Shown here: positions 4,940 through 7,334 of the stretch, one piece after another
Position numbering within the stretch: position 1 is the stretch's first letter
Layout: the number at the start of each line of letters is the position of its first letter
NCBI GenBank assembly: GCA_945871545.1
Contig: CAMBWJ010000083.1
Location: forward strand, 1 to 7,334
Direction: 5' to 3'
Origin: an uncultured Clostridia bacterium
Lineage (GTDB): Bacteria > Bacillota_A > Clostridia > Christensenellales > Aristaeellaceae
DNA: 7,334 nt
Made by a program: the position numbers and the translations under genes
The notes under the pieces: generated by a model
Database searches by the model: none
The model's input: only the letters and a program-made list of their open reading frames with translations
Told to the model about the DNA's origin: nothing

Positions 4940-6958
4940 ATGCGCAAAGCAATTTTGTGGGTTCTGCTTGCCCTGATGGTTTTTCAGGGTCTGGCACTTG
5001 CCGAGACGACCGTCGAACCCCTCGAAACCACCACAGCCATTGAAGCTGTGAACGGCCTGGACGCCGCACGCACGGCTTCCGAAATCTACCTGATCCTGCC
5101 CTCGGGCGAGGGCGACATGCTGGTTCGCCTGCCGCTGGACGGCTCGCAGCCGGTCTGCATGGATCGCGCGGACAGCATCGAAAGCCTCATCAACTATGGT
5201 GCGGGCGCGGCCTACCTCAGAACCACCGACGGCGCCTCCGCCATCATCAGCTGCGTGGGCAACCAGCAGAGCACGCTGTATTCCTTCGGCATGTCCACCG
5301 CAGAGCACATGACGATGTTCGGCGGCAAGCTGCTGGTTCTGATGAACGGCCTGCTGCACTCCATCGAGCCCGACACCGGCGTGTGCCTGAAGCTCTCCGG
5401 CGCACAGATGCTGGACTACGTGCTGGGCGACGGCTACGCCTACTACCTTGCCGACGGCGACAAGATGGAATACACCGCCCAGCTGAGCGACGATGAGACC
5501 GCCACCACCCAGGCGGGCTGCATCTATCGCCTGAACCTGAACAACGGCGAGACCGACCTGCTGCTCAAGAGCGGCGGCGAGGATCTGAAGATTCTGGACA
5601 ATCTGGTCTACTTCCACAACCTGGCAGACGCCTACGCCGTGCGCACCGGCGAGAGCGCGGAGCTGCGCGGCCGCGTGTACAGCCTGGACACCCAGCTCAA
5701 GACCCTGAACAGCGCGTGCGCCGAGCCGGACAGCGGCTTCTGGCCCACCCGCGCAGGCGTGGTCGCCTGGTACAACGGTGCGCTGAACCTGGGCGAGACC
5801 AGCCTCTACGCCCCCGAGAACGGCTCCAGCGTCAGCTTCGACGGCGAGGCCCTCTACGTATGGGAGCCCACGAAGCTGACCCTGACTGAGGTGCGCACCG
5901 ACGGCAGCCAGACCGTCCTCTACAACGGCGATCTGACCCAGGCGGTCACCGCAGCGCTGCTGCCCGAGGCCACCCCCACCATCGATCCCTCCGCCTCCCC
6001 TGAGACCGACGAGGCCGCCCAGGCGAACAGCGACTGGTTCGCTGACTTCATGGGCAACGTCGAGGCCGCAAGCAGCGGTTCCACCACGCCCAAGGCCACG
6101 CCCATCGGCGTGACGCCCACGCCGGTTCCCACCGCAACGGCCGTTCCGGTGAGCACCGCAGGCACCGGTTCCTCCAGCTCCACCGGCACGGGTTCCAGCT
6201 CCGGCAGTTCCGCCACCAAGACCACCTACTCCACCTACTCCACGAGCATCAAGTCCCTGCGCATCACCAGCGCGGTGAACCTGCGCGCCAAGCCGCTCAC
6301 CAGCAGCACGATCTACACCTCCATCCCGGCGGGCAAGATCGTCAGCTGCACCGGCACCGCGGCCAAGACCAGCGGTGGCTCCGTGTGGTATCAGGTGAAG
6401 TACAACGGCACCACCGGCTGGATCTACTCCGCCTACGCCGAGAAGTACAGCTCCTCTTCCTCCGGCAGCTCTGACTCCCAGTCCGACAGCACCGTGGTCA
6501 AGACCTACGACATCGACGGCAAGTACGTCAAGATCGTGGGCGGCAGCGTGAACATCCGCTCCAATGCAGGCACCAGCTATAAGATCGTGGGCAGCATGCC
6601 CAGCGGCGCTTACGGCACCTGCCTGGGCACCGCCGCCAAGGATACCCGCGGCGTGGTGTGGTACAAGGTGAAGTACAACGGCGTGACCGGCTGGGTCTCC
6701 TCCCGCTATTCCAAGGTCACGAACAGCAAGGACTCCTCCTCCGGAAGCTCCAGCGACTCCGTGAAGGTGGTCGGCGGCGACGTCACCATCCGCGCCAAGG
6801 CCGACAAGACCAGCACCAAGCTGGGCTACATCTCCGAGGGCAAAGTCGCGACCTACCTGGGCAAGACCAGCACGGACTCCCGCGGCGTGCAGTGGTACTA
6901 CATCAGCTACAACGGCACCAAGGGCTGGATTTCCTCCATGTACTCCCGCCTGCAGTAA
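4940..6958 (+). CDS. Secreted protein with beta-rich N-terminal region, Ser/Thr/Pro linker and three SH3b domains
   Basis: A 672-residue exported protein. Residues 1-21 are a signal peptide (MRK start, Leu-rich core, ALA|E cleavage). Residues about 45-335 contain repeated strand-turn units such as EIYLILPSGEGDMLVRLPLDG, GAAYLRTTDG, CIYRLNLNNG and NLVYFHN, which look like propeller blades in clostridial surface proteins; this is a visual judgement. Residues 341-438 are a low-complexity Pro/Thr then Ser/Gly linker. Three SH3b (bacterial SH3) domains follow at about 439-502, 530-592 and 608-671. Each has a VN/VT-[LI]-R-x-[KN] strand, a central WY-x-[VI]-x-YNGxxGW motif and an S-x-Y end, and they are separated by Ser-rich linkers. 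SH3b domains commonly bind peptidoglycan, so wall attachment is likely. No catalytic domain, LPxTG sorting motif or membrane anchor is seen. The start is supported by AGGAGG 8 nt upstream. Confidence 0.88.
   Translation: MRKAILWVLLALMVFQGLALAETTVEPLETTTAIEAVNGLDAARTASEIYLILPSGEGDMLVRLPLDGSQPVCMDRADSIESLINYGAGAAYLRTTDGASAIISCVGNQQSTLYSFGMSTAEHMTMFGGKLLVLMNGLLHSIEPDTGVCLKLSGAQMLDYVLGDGYAYYLADGDKMEYTAQLSDDETATTQAGCIYRLNLNNGETDLLLKSGGEDLKILDNLVYFHNLADAYAVRTGESAELRGRVYSLDTQLKTLNSACAEPDSGFWPTRAGVVAWYNGALNLGETSLYAPENGSSVSFDGEALYVWEPTKLTLTEVRTDGSQTVLYNGDLTQAVTAALLPEATPTIDPSASPETDEAAQANSDWFADFMGNVEAASSGSTTPKATPIGVTPTPVPTATAVPVSTAGTGSSSSTGTGSSSGSSATKTTYSTYSTSIKSLRITSAVNLRAKPLTSSTIYTSIPAGKIVSCTGTAAKTSGGSVWYQVKYNGTTGWIYSAYAEKYSSSSSGSSDSQSDSTVVKTYDIDGKYVKIVGGSVNIRSNAGTSYKIVGSMPSGAYGTCLGTAAKDTRGVVWYKVKYNGVTGWVSSRYSKVTNSKDSSSGSSSDSVKVVGGDVTIRAKADKTSTKLGYISEGKVATYLGKTSTDSRGVQWYYISYNGTKGWISSMYSRLQ
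6254..6445 (+). repeat. SH3b repeat 1 coding segment
   Basis: Encodes residues 439-502, from SLRITSAVNLRAKP to GWIYSAYAEKY. It is the most divergent of the three copies, with TSGGSVWYQVKYNGTTGW where the others have a D-[TS]-R-G-V-x-WY core. Confidence 0.75.
6527..6715 (+). repeat. SH3b repeat 2 coding segment
   Basis: Encodes residues 530-592, from VKIVGGSVNIRSNAG to GWVSSRYSKV. It shares VK-[IV]-VGG-[SD]-V and the DTRGVVWYKVKYNG core with repeat 3. Confidence 0.75.
6761..6952 (+). repeat. SH3b repeat 3 coding segment
   Basis: Encodes residues 608-671, from VKVVGGDVTIRAKADK to GWISSMYSRL. It forms the extreme C-terminus of the protein. Confidence 0.75.
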
Positions 6959-6977
6959 GACAGACAGACTATCCTCA

Positions 6978-7008
6978 GGCTCCGGCAAGCGCCGGGGCCT
7001 TTCCTTTT
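6978..7008 (+). terminator. Rho-independent terminator of the SH3b protein gene
   Basis: A 9-bp GC-rich stem (6978-6986 with 6991-6999) with a 4-nt AAGC loop is followed by TTTCCTTTT, 20 nt after the stop codon. One pair is U-G on the plus strand and would be A-C on the minus strand, which agrees with plus-strand use. Confidence 0.85.
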
Positions 7009-7030
7009 GTACAAGGCAAATCGCGAAGAC

Positions 7031-7047
7031 CGGATGACGATCATCCG
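7031..7047. repeat. Short hairpin between two terminators
   Basis: A perfect 7-bp inverted repeat CGGATGA/TCATCCG with a 3-nt loop lies in the otherwise empty stretch 7009-7090. It is not followed by a T-run. The same CGGATGA word recurs at 7242-7248 inside the right-hand hairpin cluster. No function is assigned. Confidence 0.35.
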
Positions 7048-7091
7048 CAGCTTTGAATCCTCCTTCATGTGGCCCGGCAAACAACTTGAAA

Positions 7092-7266
7092 CAAAAAACG
7101 CCTGAGCACCTATCACAGCACTCAGGCGTGAGACCCTAACCCTTCACAGAACAGGGGAGCAAGGATATTCTTCCACAATTCCTCGCTCCCCACAAGCAGA
7201 GGCGCGGAGAATGCACCTCTGCTGCAATCGTTGCGGCACATCGGATGATTGGCGCGCACAACGATT
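7092..7266 (-). ncRNA. Candidate structured small RNA ending in an intrinsic terminator
   Basis: Read on the minus strand, four hairpins follow each other. They are AATCGTTG/CAACGATT (7259-7266 with 7226-7233); a 10-bp stem 7213-7222 with 7196-7205; a 12-bp stem 7180-7191 with 7154-7165; and the terminator stem. One pair in each of the second and third stems is G-U on the minus strand but C-A or A-C on the plus strand, so the pairing favours minus-strand RNA. No gene lies downstream before the convergent SH3b gene, so a riboswitch role is unlikely. It does not show the hallmarks I know for RNase P RNA, tmRNA or SRP RNA. A 3' UTR of a gene beyond the edge, or a mobile-element end, are alternatives. 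The 5' end is uncertain because the first stem overlaps the predicted -10. Confidence 0.42.
7093..7129 (-). terminator. Rho-independent terminator reading leftward
   Basis: A perfect 9-bp stem (7098-7106 with 7121-7129, ACGCCTGAG and its complement) with a 14-nt loop is followed on the minus strand by six Ts (complement of 7093-7098). It points to a minus-strand transcript arriving from the right and cannot belong to the plus-strand SH3b gene, which has its own terminator. Confidence 0.85.
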
Positions 7267-7292
7267 CAATTCAGGGAGGAAGGTACTGTCAA
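7264..7292 (-). promoter_or_regulatory. Candidate promoter for the right-end RNA
   Basis: On the minus strand a consensus -35 TTGACA (7287-7292) and a 4-of-6 -10 TTGAAT (7264-7269) are 17 nt apart. A start near 7257 would give a transcript of about 165 nt up to the terminator. It overlaps one arm of the first hairpin, which could instead be an operator or show that transcription starts further right. Confidence 0.45.
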
Positions 7293-7334
7293 CCTTTATG
7301 CGCAAAATAGTATGCAGGCAGTGTAAGAAAAGAG

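Noticed and set aside
4895..7084. Minus-strand open frame of 729 codons
   Set aside because: It is the antisense shadow of the SH3b protein gene; its composition is an extreme Gly/Ala/Val/His/Gln mix and it has no expression signals.
7144..7332. Minus-strand frame of 62 codons entering from the right edge and stopping 15 nt before the terminator
   Set aside because: It could be the tail of a gene beyond the edge. However, the product is Cys/Arg/Gln/Ser-rich with codon use unlike the neighbours, and it runs through perfect hairpins, which suits an RNA better. It remains the main alternative to the RNA call.
7298..7334. Plus-strand ATG at the right edge starting MRKIVCRQCKKR, a possible zinc-ribbon start
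   Set aside because: Only 12 codons are visible, the nearest AGGAGG-like sequence is 14-18 nt away, and it overlaps the oppositely directed promoter candidate. Sequence beyond the edge would settle it.

Overview
The window looks like a piece of a GC-rich Gram-positive chromosome. The best guess is a gut-type clostridial lineage of the Bacillota, possibly near Christensenellales. This is inferred from strong AGGAGG ribosome sites at 7-9 nt spacing, short leaders behind textbook sigma-A promoters, short Lys/Arg-plus-Leu signal peptides ending in A-x-A|E, and Ser/Thr/Pro-rich secreted proteins with SH3b repeats. It is not established by a marker gene.

Layout from left to right. Positions 1-1970, minus strand: the promoter-proximal end of a branched-chain amino-acid (HAAT family) ABC uptake operon. 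The substrate-binding protein (livJ-like) comes first, then an intercistronic hairpin, then the permease livH, which runs off the left edge. The rest of the operon (livM, livG, livF in the usual order) would lie outside. Positions 1971-2674: a 0.7-kb divergent intergenic region, clearly more AT-rich than the genes. It holds the liv promoter, five short CGGA-n-TCCG inverted motifs, a long-armed inverted repeat, a CCGAAC/GTTCGG palindrome and a leader with a GAGA-loop hairpin. Positions 2675-4081, plus strand: a PurF-family protein that keeps the PRPP loop and the likely iron-sulphur cysteines but has lost the glutaminase residues. Positions 4138-4178: a terminator usable from both sides, shared with the convergent next gene. 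Positions 4204-4746, minus strand: a 180-residue cytoplasmic protein I do not recognise, with its own sigma-A promoter. Positions 4940-6958, plus strand, divergent from it: a secreted protein with a beta-rich N-terminal half, a Ser/Thr/Pro linker and three SH3b domains, followed by a terminator. Positions 7090-7334: no convincing gene, but a run of hairpins ending in a minus-strand terminator, read here as a possible small structured RNA.

The genes do not form one pathway. There are four independent transcription units (liv, PurF-like, unknown protein, SH3b protein), each with its own signals. The two most unusual items are the PurF paralogue with a degenerate glutaminase site and the candidate RNA at the right end. 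In that RNA, two pairs work only as G-U on the minus strand, which agrees with the direction of the terminator.
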